A stretch of DNA of 64,000 nt from Filimonas lacunae (GTDB taxonomy: Bacteria > Bacteroidota > Bacteroidia > Chitinophagales > Chitinophagaceae). Below are positions 36,501 to 43,592 of this stretch, one piece after another (within the stretch, counting starts at the first letter, position 1; each line of letters begins with the position of its first letter). Location of the stretch: contig NZ_AP017422.1 of the NCBI RefSeq assembly GCF_002355595.1, forward strand, positions 5,026,823 through 5,090,822, read 5' to 3'. The notes under the pieces were generated by a model, which was given only the letters and a program-made list of their open reading frames with translations, did no database searches and was not told where the DNA came from. A program made the position numbers and the translations under genes.

Positions 36501-37197
36501 AATTCTGCCTTGCGAGGAATGGACGCTGACCGAAAAGCTGGAGCATGAAAAAGAAGTAACGGGCATCTTCATTAGTGGTCACCCGTTAGATCACTTCAAG
36601 TTTGAGTTAAAACATTACGGTATTACATCCCTTGCCGACTTTAACGAGGTAAAAGATAGCGTGACCCTGCAGGCAGCAGCAGGCAGTCGTAACTTCCGTA
36701 TAGCAGGTCTGGTAATTGACGCACAACACCGCGTAACTAAAACAGGTCGCAACTTTGGTATTTTAGCCATTGAAGACCTTACCGGTAAAACGGAAATGAT
36801 GTTATGGAGCGATGATTATGTGAAGTACCAGAACTACATGGAAAAAGGTAAGAACATTTTGATCAATGGTTTTTATAAGCAGCGCTTTAACTCCGGCACC
36901 TACGAGTTTAAAGTACAAAGCCTGCAACTGCTCGAAACCATGAAGCAAAACCTTACCAAGCAAATAGATATTACCATGCACCCCAGTGCAGTAACAGAAG
37001 AGTTTGTGAAGTTTTTAGATAGTAATGTCACAGCTAACCCTGGTAAATCATCTATACGCTTTGTAATACTGGAACCCAAAGAGAATATTAAACTAAGCCT
37101 GTACAGCGTAGATAAAGGATTTCAGATGAACGACGAACTGGCTATTTACCTGAACGAAAATCCCGATCTGGATGTAACAGTAGCGCTAACAGGCTAG
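33529..37197 (+). CDS. dnaE: DNA polymerase III subunit alpha
   Basis: Replicative DNA polymerase catalytic subunit, 1222 residues. An N-terminal PHP domain starts FSHLHVHTQYSLLDG and retains the metal-binding residues (HLHVH, AITDHGNM). The polymerase core has PGRGSAAGSAVAYCIGI and the catalytic acidic motif PDIDTDFDDEGR (Asp436 and Asp438). A helix-hairpin-helix region is near 880-960, and an OB-fold close to the C terminus (RIAGLVIDAQHRVTKTGR) is involved in single-strand binding or partner contact. The start codon sits five bases after GAAATTTG, a one-mismatch match to the -7 consensus. The gene has its own terminator. Confidence 0.97.
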   Translation: MCQFSHLHVHTQYSLLDGAASIESLYKKAAKDNMPALAITDHGNMFGVFDFVNQAWKNTRVIGKDEKGKDITEPVVKPIVGCEFYVVEDRFRKTFSKEQRDSRLHQVLLAKNRTGYQNLVKLTSMGFIEGMYSKYPRIDKKLIVQYHEGLIATTCCIGASVPQAILNDGEEAAEKEFKWWLDLFGEDFIIEIQRHEIKEQEIINHTLLKFAKKFNVPVIATNDSHYTDQDDYNAHDILLCINTGEKKATPGFDDFVNDDTQVKNRRFKFPNDQFYFKTTEEMKKLFSDVPESIDNTNMIIDKVEVLNLKKDILLPAFPLPKEFVTGDDNNINQWNFLHYLTYEGARQRYGEIEEHVRERLDFELFTIKTMGFAGYFLIVSDFIKAGKDLGVFIGPGRGSAAGSAVAYCIGITNIDPIKYNLLFERFLNPDRKSMPDIDTDFDDEGRQKVINYVVDKYGKNQVAQIITYGTMAAKMSIKDVARAMDLPLAEANALAKMVPDRPGIELGRVLQAPLTPKDGPKSLEEKDGVGPDELEGVKRLREIYNGSDMSAEVLQQAERLEGSVRNTGIHAAGIIIAPRDLTDLLPVSTAKDSDLWVTQFEGSIIEDAGVIKMDFLGLKTLSIIKTALELIKQNYNIDITIDDVPLDDELTFELYQKGETNATFQFESMGMQKYLRELKPDKFADLIAMNALYRPGPIAYIPNFIDRKHGREPITYDLADMEGDLADTYGITVYQEQVMLLSQKLAGFSKGDADVLRKAMGKKQKSVLDKMKTQFVKGAVEKGHPEEVLDKVWTDWEAFAQYAFNKSHSTCYAFVAYQTAYLKAHYPSEYMAAVLNHAGSIEKITFFMEECKRMGITVLGPDINESLKGFAPNKKGEIRFGLGGLKGVGEAAIENIIEERKNGEFSDIFNFIKRVNQRTVNKKSLESLVHSGTFDCFKEMHRGQFFHIPKDETKSNLERIVLFGNQYQANLNQSNNSLFGDAVMQEIPPPKILPCEEWTLTEKLEHEKEVTGIFISGHPLDHFKFELKHYGITSLADFNEVKDSVTLQAAAGSRNFRIAGLVIDAQHRVTKTGRNFGILAIEDLTGKTEMMLWSDDYVKYQNYMEKGKNILINGFYKQRFNSGTYEFKVQSLQLLETMKQNLTKQIDITMHPSAVTEEFVKFLDSNVTANPGKSSIRFVILEPKENIKLSLYSVDKGFQMNDELAIYLNENPDLDVTVALTG

Positions 37198-37220
37198 CAT
37201 ATATAACTGTAAAAACGTTA

Positions 37221-37256
37221 AAAACAGGCAATACAGCAATTGTTGCCTGTTTTTTG
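37221..37256 (+). terminator. dnaE terminator
   Basis: An 11-bp stem AAAACAGGCAA/TTGCCTGTTTT with an 11-base loop continues into a T run. It lies 24 bases after the stop and shortly before the next gene's start. Confidence 0.8.
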
Positions 37257-37287
37257 CTTATTGGATGTCACCTTAAATGAAGAAGAT

Positions 37288-38352
37288 ATGTCAGCGATTC
37301 ATGTAGGATTGATAGGATATGGAATGGCGGCACGTGTAATGCATGCACCTTTTTTAGCTACTACCCCACTATATAAAGTGGCGGCAGTAATGGAAAGACA
37401 TAAAGAAGATTCAAAGGCATTGTTTCCGGATGTAAAGGTAGCACGCACTATAGAAGAACTACTGAACAGTCACATAGAACTGGTAGTGATTACCACCCCT
37501 AACGAAACCCATGTACCTTACGCCATACAGGCTTTGGAAGCCGGCATGCATGTAGTACTGGAAAAGCCTTTTACCATTACTTCAGCCGATGCGCAACTGT
37601 TAATAGATACAGCTGCTAAAGTACGCAGAACAGTAAGCGTGTTTCATAACAGGCGCTATGTGGCCGACTTCTTAACCATCCGCCAGATACTGCAGCAACA
37701 ATTACTGGGCAATGTACATGAATACGAAGCACATTACGACCGTTACCGTCCTGAGCTAAAGGCCAACGCATGGCGCGAAGAAAACCTGCCCGGCAGTGGC
37801 ATCCTGTACGATCTGGGCCCACACCTGATAGATCAGGCATTATGCCTGTTTGGCCTGCCTAAGCATATTACAGCAGATATTAAAACCCAACGCCCCGAAG
37901 CCAAAGTAGATGACTACTTTGATATACAGCTGCACTACGATTATACTAAAGTGATATTAAAAGCCGGTATGCTGGTACGTGAACCAGGCGCCCGCTATGC
38001 GATACACGGCACAGCCGGGTCTTTTGTGAAGTATGGAGAAGATCCACAGGAAGCTATTTTAAAAACCGGTCAGCTACCATTAGGCAAAGATTGGGGCAAA
38101 GAGCATATGGACGACTATGGCTTGTTGCACACCACCGTGAATGATAAAGAGTTTAAAGAGAAGTATCCTTCCTTACAAGGCAACTTTGGCTTGTATTACG
38201 ATAACCTGTACAAGGCTATCCGGGAAGGCAAGCCGCTTTTAGAAAAAGCAGAACACGGCTTTAACACTATACGTATCATTGAATTGGCGAAAGAAAGCAG
38301 CCGGGTAAAAGCTACCATAGCTTGCGAAGGCTTAAAAGATGTGAGCTATTAA
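37288..38352 (+). CDS. Gfo/Idh/MocA-family oxidoreductase
   Basis: A 354-residue NAD(P)-dependent oxidoreductase. The N-terminal Rossmann domain has VGLIGYGMAARVMHAPF, and the EKP motif is in VVLEKPFTITSADA. The C-terminal alpha/beta domain contains GSGILYDLGPHLIDQAL, matching the family. The frame opens at TTG 37240 inside the dnaE terminator; the ATG at 37288 with the upstream purine-rich AATGAAGAAG is the credible start. The substrate (sugar or inositol derivative) cannot be told from sequence. Confidence 0.9.
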   Translation: MSAIHVGLIGYGMAARVMHAPFLATTPLYKVAAVMERHKEDSKALFPDVKVARTIEELLNSHIELVVITTPNETHVPYAIQALEAGMHVVLEKPFTITSADAQLLIDTAAKVRRTVSVFHNRRYVADFLTIRQILQQQLLGNVHEYEAHYDRYRPELKANAWREENLPGSGILYDLGPHLIDQALCLFGLPKHITADIKTQRPEAKVDDYFDIQLHYDYTKVILKAGMLVREPGARYAIHGTAGSFVKYGEDPQEAILKTGQLPLGKDWGKEHMDDYGLLHTTVNDKEFKEKYPSLQGNFGLYYDNLYKAIREGKPLLEKAEHGFNTIRIIELAKESSRVKATIACEGLKDVSY

Positions 38353-38370
38353 CATATCCCGTATATACCA

Positions 38371-38406
38371 AAAAGAGATGGCTGGTTTTAAAAACCGGCC
38401 ATCTCT
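38371..38406 (-). terminator. Terminator of the EVE-domain gene
   Basis: On the minus strand the stem GCCATCTCT is followed by four more Ts (TTTTT in all). The other arm overlaps the last codons of the EVE gene. The hairpin also lies just past the oxidoreductase stop and may serve both genes. Confidence 0.65.
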
Positions 38407-38798
38407 TCTATTACGCCCCACTCTTCCACTGTTACAGAAGATACAGATAAACGGCCCTGTTTAATCAATCCTAATTTCTCCAGGCGGATATCAGCTTTCA
38501 TCTGCGCCAGCGTAACCGGCTTAGGCAATTTTTTTACAGGCTTTAAATCTACTACCACCCAATTGGTATCATCGGTAGTAGGGTCCTGGTAGGCTTCTTT
38601 TACTACTTTGGCAATACCTACTATCTCCAGCCCTTCATTGCTGTGATAGAAAAACACCAGGTCGCCTTTTTTCATACCACGCAGGTTATTACGTGCCTGG
38701 TAATTACGCACACCATCCCAAAACGTTTGTCCATCCTTTACAAACTGATCCCAACTGTATTTGAATGGTTCTGACTTCACTAACCAGTATGCAGCCAT
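38388..38798 (-). CDS. EVE-domain protein (thymocyte nuclear protein 1 type)
   Basis: A 136-residue single EVE domain (PUA-like fold), starting AAYWLVKSEPFKYSWDQF with the conserved GVRNYQARNNLRGMKKGD and VFFYHS segments. EVE domains recognise modified bases in nucleic acids, judging from known relatives. The aromatic cage residues Trp and Tyr are present. No restriction or modification gene is adjacent. Confidence 0.9.
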   Translation of the reverse strand: MAAYWLVKSEPFKYSWDQFVKDGQTFWDGVRNYQARNNLRGMKKGDLVFFYHSNEGLEIVGIAKVVKEAYQDPTTDDTNWVVVDLKPVKKLPKPVTLAQMKADIRLEKLGLIKQGRLSVSSVTVEEWGVIEEMAGF

Positions 38799-38881
38799 CT
38801 ATTATTTGTTTTATAAACTCACTACTAAAAAAACACTACCATCAACAATCTATTGCCAGCTCCCCATTTCCCGCTAAAATC

Positions 38882-39601
38882 CTACCACCCATTAGCCAGT
38901 ACATCGGCAAGGTGCATCAGCTTTAACTTACTGCCCTTATACTTAGAGCAGCCATCCAGGTGCATAAGACAACTCATATCTGTGCTGATGAGGTATTCTG
39001 CTTCCGTGTTGCCGGCATTGGTAATTTTTTGATCGCCCATGGCAATGCTGATAGGCTCAAACTTTACCGCAAACGTACCGCCAAAGCCGCAACAGGTTTC
39101 CACATCATTCATTTCTACCAGTTCCAGCCCCTTTACTTTGCTCAATAACTGACGGGGTTCTTTTTTAATGCCCACTTCACGCAAACCGGCACAGCTATCG
39201 TGATAAGTGGCTTTACCCTCCAGGATAGCGCCAATATCATCAATGCCCACCACTTTTATCAGAAACTCCGATAATTCGTAAGTACGGTCGGCCAGTTGTC
39301 TTACCTCGTTATGTACAGATGAATTGTTGAACAGCTGCTGGTAATAGTTACGCACAAACCCTACACAGCTGGCGCTGGGGGCCACAATATATTCAGCACC
39401 TTCAAAGTCTTTTAAAAACTTGCTGCACACATCTTTAGCCTCGTTATGGAAACCAGCATTAAAAGCCGGTTGTCCGCAACAGGTTTGATTGCCGTTATAC
39501 TGTACGGTACAGCCTGCCTTTTCCAGCACCTTCACCATGTTAAAAGCCACAGCGGGATAAAGCTGGTCAATAAAGCAGGGAACAAAAATCTGCACATTCA
39601 T
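38882..39601 (-). CDS. (Fe-S)-binding protein, LutA/YkgE family
   Basis: A 239-residue cytoplasmic protein with two cysteine-rich CCG domains (NQTCCGQPAFNAG and VETCCGFGGTF) plus HDSCAGLREVG, as in the LutA subunit of the LutABC L-lactate oxidation complex and in heterodisulfide-reductase-like proteins. LutB and LutC homologues are not in the window. The frame could open at TTG 39607; ATG 39601 is preferred. It is downstream of ribH on the same strand, 7 bases away. Confidence 0.88.
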   Translation of the reverse strand: MNVQIFVPCFIDQLYPAVAFNMVKVLEKAGCTVQYNGNQTCCGQPAFNAGFHNEAKDVCSKFLKDFEGAEYIVAPSASCVGFVRNYYQQLFNNSSVHNEVRQLADRTYELSEFLIKVVGIDDIGAILEGKATYHDSCAGLREVGIKKEPRQLLSKVKGLELVEMNDVETCCGFGGTFAVKFEPISIAMGDQKITNAGNTEAEYLISTDMSCLMHLDGCSKYKGSKLKLMHLADVLANGW

Positions 39602-39608
39602 AGGCAAA

Positions 39609-40091
39609 CTACTTCTTTAGCTTTCTTTTAAGGGCTATCATTTTAATAGCAGTAACAGCGGCTTCTTCGCCTTTATGTCCATGTTTACCACCAACCCTTT
39701 CCAGTGCCTGTTGTTCGTTTTCAACAGTAAGCACTCCAAATACAACAGGTACTTCCAGTGTAAGGTTCAAAGAAAGTACACCATCGGTAATTGCTTTACA
39801 CACATAATCAAAGTGCGGCGTATCGCCCCTGATCACGGTTCCAAATGCAATAAAGGCATCTGCCTTTGGCTCGCCGCTTTCGGCATAAGCTTTTATAGCA
39901 TAGGGAATTTCAAAAGCACCGGGCACGGTTAATACTTTCACCGTTACACCTGCTGCCTTAAATACTTTCTTTGCGCCTGCTTCCAGTTTGTTAATGATGG
40001 GGGCGTTCCATTCCGTTTTCACTATAACTACAAAGGCATCCTTTGTAGTAGGGATGCCTTTGAGAAGTGCGTTATTTCCTTGTGTTGCCAT
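39609..40091 (-). CDS. ribH: 6,7-dimethyl-8-ribityllumazine synthase
   Basis: Lumazine synthase, 160 residues; condenses the ribityl-diaminopyrimidine with a 4-carbon phosphate in riboflavin synthesis and forms icosahedral or pentameric assemblies. Motifs are VPGAFEIPYAIKAYA, AFIAFGTVIRGDTPHFDYV and VVFGVLTVENEQQALERVGG with the conserved His. Its ATG shares one base with the TAA of the upstream TPR gene (TAATG), so translation is coupled. Confidence 0.96.
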   Translation of the reverse strand: MATQGNNALLKGIPTTKDAFVVIVKTEWNAPIINKLEAGAKKVFKAAGVTVKVLTVPGAFEIPYAIKAYAESGEPKADAFIAFGTVIRGDTPHFDYVCKAITDGVLSLNLTLEVPVVFGVLTVENEQQALERVGGKHGHKGEEAAVTAIKMIALKRKLKK

Positions 40092-40792
40092 TATTTTACA
40101 CTAAAGTCATTTTTTTCAACGCTCAGGCGATAGATATATTTATCAGCCTGAAAACCTTTATCAGTTCTTGGAAATTTCTCTTTTAACTGTTTGTACAGCT
40201 CCAGCGCTTCTTTGCTGTTACCGTTAATTTCACTTAACAGTGCTGCACGAAACAAGTATTCTGATGAAGAAGTTTCATCTTTTTCAAAAGTAACAGCCGC
40301 TTTTTTATAAGCGTCAATGGCTTCTGATTTTTTACCCAGTTCGCTGTAAGCATCGCCCAGGGTACCATACGCAACCAGCTGAATTTGTGGAGCATCGGTG
40401 CTAAAGTCTTTCAACTGCTTAACCGCTTTGTCAAATTCACCTAAACGAAGATGGCAGATACCTGCATAATATGCAGCCAGGTTACCGGCTTTGGTTCCGC
40501 TGAAAGATTTAGCAATATCCAGGAAACCTTTGGCTCCTGCTGCTTTATCTCCTTCTAATGCTAACTTAAATGAATCGATAGCAAAATAGTGTTGAGCTTT
40601 ATAAATAGCTTCTCCGGCTTTTTCTTCCTTCGGTTTTACCACAAAATTCTGGTAACCGAAGTAACCACCCACTATTACCACTACTGCTACTACAGCACCA
40701 ATGATAACTTTAGAGTTTTTTTGCCAGAAACCTTGTGCTCTTAACAAAGTGTCATTCGTTTCTAATACTTCAGGCGCATGCTTTTCAGACAT
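40091..40792 (-). CDS. TPR-repeat membrane-anchored protein, YfgM-like
   Basis: A 233-residue protein with one N-terminal transmembrane helix (SKVIIGAVVAVVVIVGGYFG, about 28-47) and a periplasmic array of TPR helices (GNLAAYYAGICHLRLGEFDKA, YGTLGDAYSELGKKSEAI). Similar ancillary SecYEG-associated or chaperone-like proteins (YfgM) have this layout. It is coupled to ribH by a TAATG overlap. Confidence 0.8.
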   Translation of the reverse strand: MSEKHAPEVLETNDTLLRAQGFWQKNSKVIIGAVVAVVVIVGGYFGYQNFVVKPKEEKAGEAIYKAQHYFAIDSFKLALEGDKAAGAKGFLDIAKSFSGTKAGNLAAYYAGICHLRLGEFDKAVKQLKDFSTDAPQIQLVAYGTLGDAYSELGKKSEAIDAYKKAAVTFEKDETSSSEYLFRAALLSEINGNSKEALELYKQLKEKFPRTDKGFQADKYIYRLSVEKNDFSVK

Positions 40793-40835
40793 GATATGTA
40801 TACTTGTTATTTAAAATTAAAAAGGCAACCGTTAA

Positions 40836-41837
40836 TTAGTCAACAATAAATGGATAGTTCTGATCAACATAAACGTCTTTCAGCAGTTCGTCATCAGAAG
40901 GCCATGGGCTTTCTTCAGCGAATTTAACGCTCTCTTCCACTACTGCGTTGATACGGGCATCGATAGCCGCGATATCTGCTTCTGTAGCGTACTTGTTCTT
41001 TTTAATAGTAGCCAGAACCTGTGTGATAGGATCTTTTGCTTTATACTCATCCACTTCTTCTTTGGTACGGTATTTCTGAGGATCAGAAACAGAGTGCCCT
41101 TTGTAGCGGTAAGTTTTAATTTCCAGCAAGGTTGGACCTTCGCCGTCACGTGCTCTTTTAGCCGCGCGTGCTACTGCTTCGTGAACAGCTTCAGGAGACA
41201 TACCGTCCACCTTTTCAGAAGGCATCTGGTAAGCTTCAGCCAGTTTATAAATATCCACTACGTTAGAGGTTCTTTCAATAGAAGTACCCATTGCGTATTG
41301 GTTGTTCTCACAAATATAAATTACAGGCAGCTTCCAGGTCATAGCCAGGTTAAAGGTTTCGTGCAACATACCCTGACGGGCAGCGCCATCACCAAAAAAG
41401 CCTAAAGCTACGTTACCGGACTCTTTGTATTTTTCAGCAAAAGCCAAACCGGTAGCAGTACCAATTTGAGCGCCTACTATACCATGTCCACCAAAAAAGT
41501 AATGTTCTTTACTGAAGAAGTGCATGCTACCACCTTTACCTTTCGCACAACCTGTAGCCTTACCATACAGTTCAGCCATACAAGCGTTCGGACTCATGCC
41601 TTTTGCTAAACCCAAACCGTGGTCACGGTAACCCGTGATGAATGGATCTTCTTGCTTAGTCGCGGTCATACAACCAGCGGCAATAGCTTCCTGACCGTTG
41701 TAAACGTGGAAAAAACCACGAATCTTACCAGCCATCTTATACATTTCTTCTGATTTCAACTCAAACTGACGTATAAGCTGCATGAGCTCGTACCAGTATA
41801 AATAAGTTTCTTTGGAAAACTTTGTAGCCACAGTCAT
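40836..41837 (-). CDS. pdhA: Pyruvate dehydrogenase E1 component, alpha subunit
   Basis: Thiamine-diphosphate-dependent decarboxylase subunit of the pyruvate dehydrogenase complex, 333 residues. The TPP motif begins GDGAARQGMLHETFNLA and runs to ICENN. GHGIVGAQIGTATGLAFA and the phosphorylation-loop-like KTYRYKGHSVSDPQKYR are present. No beta-subunit, E2 or E3 gene is in the window. It has its own promoter element and is divergent from recF. Confidence 0.95.
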   Translation of the reverse strand: MTVATKFSKETYLYWYELMQLIRQFELKSEEMYKMAGKIRGFFHVYNGQEAIAAGCMTATKQEDPFITGYRDHGLGLAKGMSPNACMAELYGKATGCAKGKGGSMHFFSKEHYFFGGHGIVGAQIGTATGLAFAEKYKESGNVALGFFGDGAARQGMLHETFNLAMTWKLPVIYICENNQYAMGTSIERTSNVVDIYKLAEAYQMPSEKVDGMSPEAVHEAVARAAKRARDGEGPTLLEIKTYRYKGHSVSDPQKYRTKEEVDEYKAKDPITQVLATIKKNKYATEADIAAIDARINAVVEESVKFAEESPWPSDDELLKDVYVDQNYPFIVD

Positions 41838-41851
41838 TAAAATTTGAGGGG

Positions 41852-41859
41852 CAAATATA
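41852..41859 (-). promoter_or_regulatory. Predicted -7 promoter element of pdhA
   Basis: On the minus strand this reads TATATTTG, an exact TAnnTTTG match followed by CC, 14 bases before the pdhA start codon. Confidence 0.55.
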
Positions 41860-41942
41860 GGAGTTAAAGCTTAAAAAGTGCAGGGTATAAATTAAATCAC
41901 CGGGTAATATATCTCAAACCGGCACGGGGAGGGTATATTAAT

Positions 41943-41950
41943 TATTTTTG
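41943..41950 (+). promoter_or_regulatory. Predicted -7 element directly before recF (TATTTTTG)
   Basis: An exact consensus match followed by CGC and then the ATG at 41954. The transcript would begin at or within a base or two of the start codon. Confidence 0.5.
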
Positions 41951-41953
41951 CGC

Positions 41954-43036
41954 ATGTTCTCTTTCCGGCATATCGCGTTAACCCAATTCAGAAATTACCT
42001 GTTTGAATCGTTTGATTTTTCGGAGCGGATAGTGGGTATTTGTGGCGCAAACGGCAGTGGAAAAACCAATTTGCTGGATGCAGTGTACTATTTATGCTTT
42101 ACCCGTAGCTATTTTTCACGTACCGATGGACAAAATGTTCACCACGGGTTACAGGGTTTGCGACTGGAAGCACAACTGGCCAAAAACGGGGCCGACGAAA
42201 AATTAGTGTGCATTGTACGGGAGAACAACAAAAAAGAATTTTACGCCAACGACGAGGAGTATAAAAAATTTTCTGACCATATTGGCCTGTTTCCGGCTGT
42301 AATGATAGCCCCCGACGATACCGAACTGATCACCGGCGGCAGTGAGGAAAGAAGAAAATTCCTTGACACCCTGCTTTCTCAACTATTTCCCGGCTACCTG
42401 CAACAGCTGATCGCCTATAATAAGATATTACAACAACGCAATAGCCTGCTGAAAGCCGCCGCTGAACACCGGCGACTAGACCACTCTCTACTGGAAATAC
42501 TGGATATTCAGCTGTGCGAGCGCGGTGATGCCATTTACCAGTGGCGGCGGAGTTTTATTGACCAGTTTATTCCGCTGGTGCAACAACAATACACGCACAT
42601 AGCCGGAAAAGACGACCTGGTACAGCTACAATATGATAGTCAACTTAACACCACACCACTTGCTACCCTGCTGCAACAGAACCGTCAGCGCGACATGCAT
42701 TTGCAACGTACTACCTGCGGCATTCATAAAGATGATATAGACATTTTCATGAATGGACTTATATTTAAAAATATAGCCTCCCAGGGACAGCGTAAAAGCC
42801 TTTTATTTGCCATCAAGCTTTCAGAATTCATTACCTTGAAGCAGCATAAGGGCTTTACCCCGGTGTTGCTGCTGGACGATGTTTTTGAAAAACTGGATGC
42901 CAGTCGTATGCATAATTTACTGCACCGCGTTTGTGTAGAAGAAGAAGGCCAGGTATTTATTACTGATACCCATAAAGAGCGCCTGGAAAAAGCTTTTACA
43001 GATTTGTCAGTTGTCTACCAACTCGTTCAATTGTAA
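41954..43036 (+). CDS. recF: DNA replication and repair protein RecF
   Basis: SMC-like ATPase that loads RecA at single-strand gaps together with RecO and RecR; 360 residues. The Walker A is GANGSGKTNLLDAVYYLCF. The ABC signature is SQGQRKSLLFAIKLSEF and the Walker B PVLLLDDVFEKLD. A TTG at 41948 would overlap the -7 promoter element; ATG 41954 is used. It is followed after 14 bases by the DUF721 gene. Confidence 0.96.
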   Translation: MFSFRHIALTQFRNYLFESFDFSERIVGICGANGSGKTNLLDAVYYLCFTRSYFSRTDGQNVHHGLQGLRLEAQLAKNGADEKLVCIVRENNKKEFYANDEEYKKFSDHIGLFPAVMIAPDDTELITGGSEERRKFLDTLLSQLFPGYLQQLIAYNKILQQRNSLLKAAAEHRRLDHSLLEILDIQLCERGDAIYQWRRSFIDQFIPLVQQQYTHIAGKDDLVQLQYDSQLNTTPLATLLQQNRQRDMHLQRTTCGIHKDDIDIFMNGLIFKNIASQGQRKSLLFAIKLSEFITLKQHKGFTPVLLLDDVFEKLDASRMHNLLHRVCVEEEGQVFITDTHKERLEKAFTDLSVVYQLVQL

Positions 43037-43038
43037 AC

Positions 43039-43046
43039 TACATTTG
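43039..43046 (+). promoter_or_regulatory. Predicted -7 element directly before the DUF721 gene (TACATTTG)
   Basis: An exact TAnnTTTG match with CACT between it and the ATG at 43051. It begins three bases after the recF stop codon, so this gene may have its own leaderless transcript besides recF read-through. Confidence 0.45.
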
Positions 43047-43050
43047 CACT

Positions 43051-43329
43051 ATGGAAATGTCATTAGGAGATGCCATGAAGGCGTTTATTCAAAAGAGCAG
43101 GCTAAAGAATGGTATCCGCGCCGTTCAGATAGAAGAAGTATGGGAACAACTGATGGGTAAAACCATCTCGAAATACACCGAAAAAATCCAGATCATCAAC
43201 AACACCCTGTTCATACGCACCAGCGTAGGCCCACTAAAACAAGAGTTACACTACCAGAAACCCCAGATCATTCAAAGGGTAAACGAAGCCCTGGGCGAAA
43301 AACTGATCACCGAAGTGGTGATACAGTAA
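43051..43329 (+). CDS. DUF721 (DciA-like) protein
   Basis: A 92-residue protein of the DUF721 family, whose members include DciA, the ancestral loader of the replicative helicase DnaB. The core IEEVWEQLMGKTISKYTEKI, then LFIRTSVGPLKQELHYQKPQ, gives the KH-like fold. Adjacency to recF is common across bacteria and fits a replication role. The helicase-loading role is inferred. Confidence 0.88.
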   Translation: MEMSLGDAMKAFIQKSRLKNGIRAVQIEEVWEQLMGKTISKYTEKIQIINNTLFIRTSVGPLKQELHYQKPQIIQRVNEALGEKLITEVVIQ

Positions 43330-43342
43330 TAGCTATAGCGTC

Positions 43343-43380
43343 TTCAATTCCGCCTGCATATCCTTTCAGGCGGAATTGAA
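43343..43380 (+). terminator. Hairpin after recF-DUF721
   Basis: A perfect 14-bp stem TTCAATTCCGCCTG/CAGGCGGAATTGAA with a 10-base loop lies 13 bases after the DUF721 stop. There is no T tract, so it is probably a structure-only terminator or mRNA 3' end. Confidence 0.6.
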
Positions 43381-43592
43381 CTAACTGCGACTAACCTTGG
43401 TAAAAAATGAAAAATACACTTTCTGCCAACCAATCAATCCAACAATAAACCATTGTATCTGCATGGTTTAGCCTTTCCCCCTTCTCCATTGTCCTCTTTT
43501 TGTCCCCGGTAAGTTCAGGGAGTGGAAGAATATATATAGGATATTGCTAATCATTGATTTTTTATTCAGCAACCAAACTAACAAAACAACTT

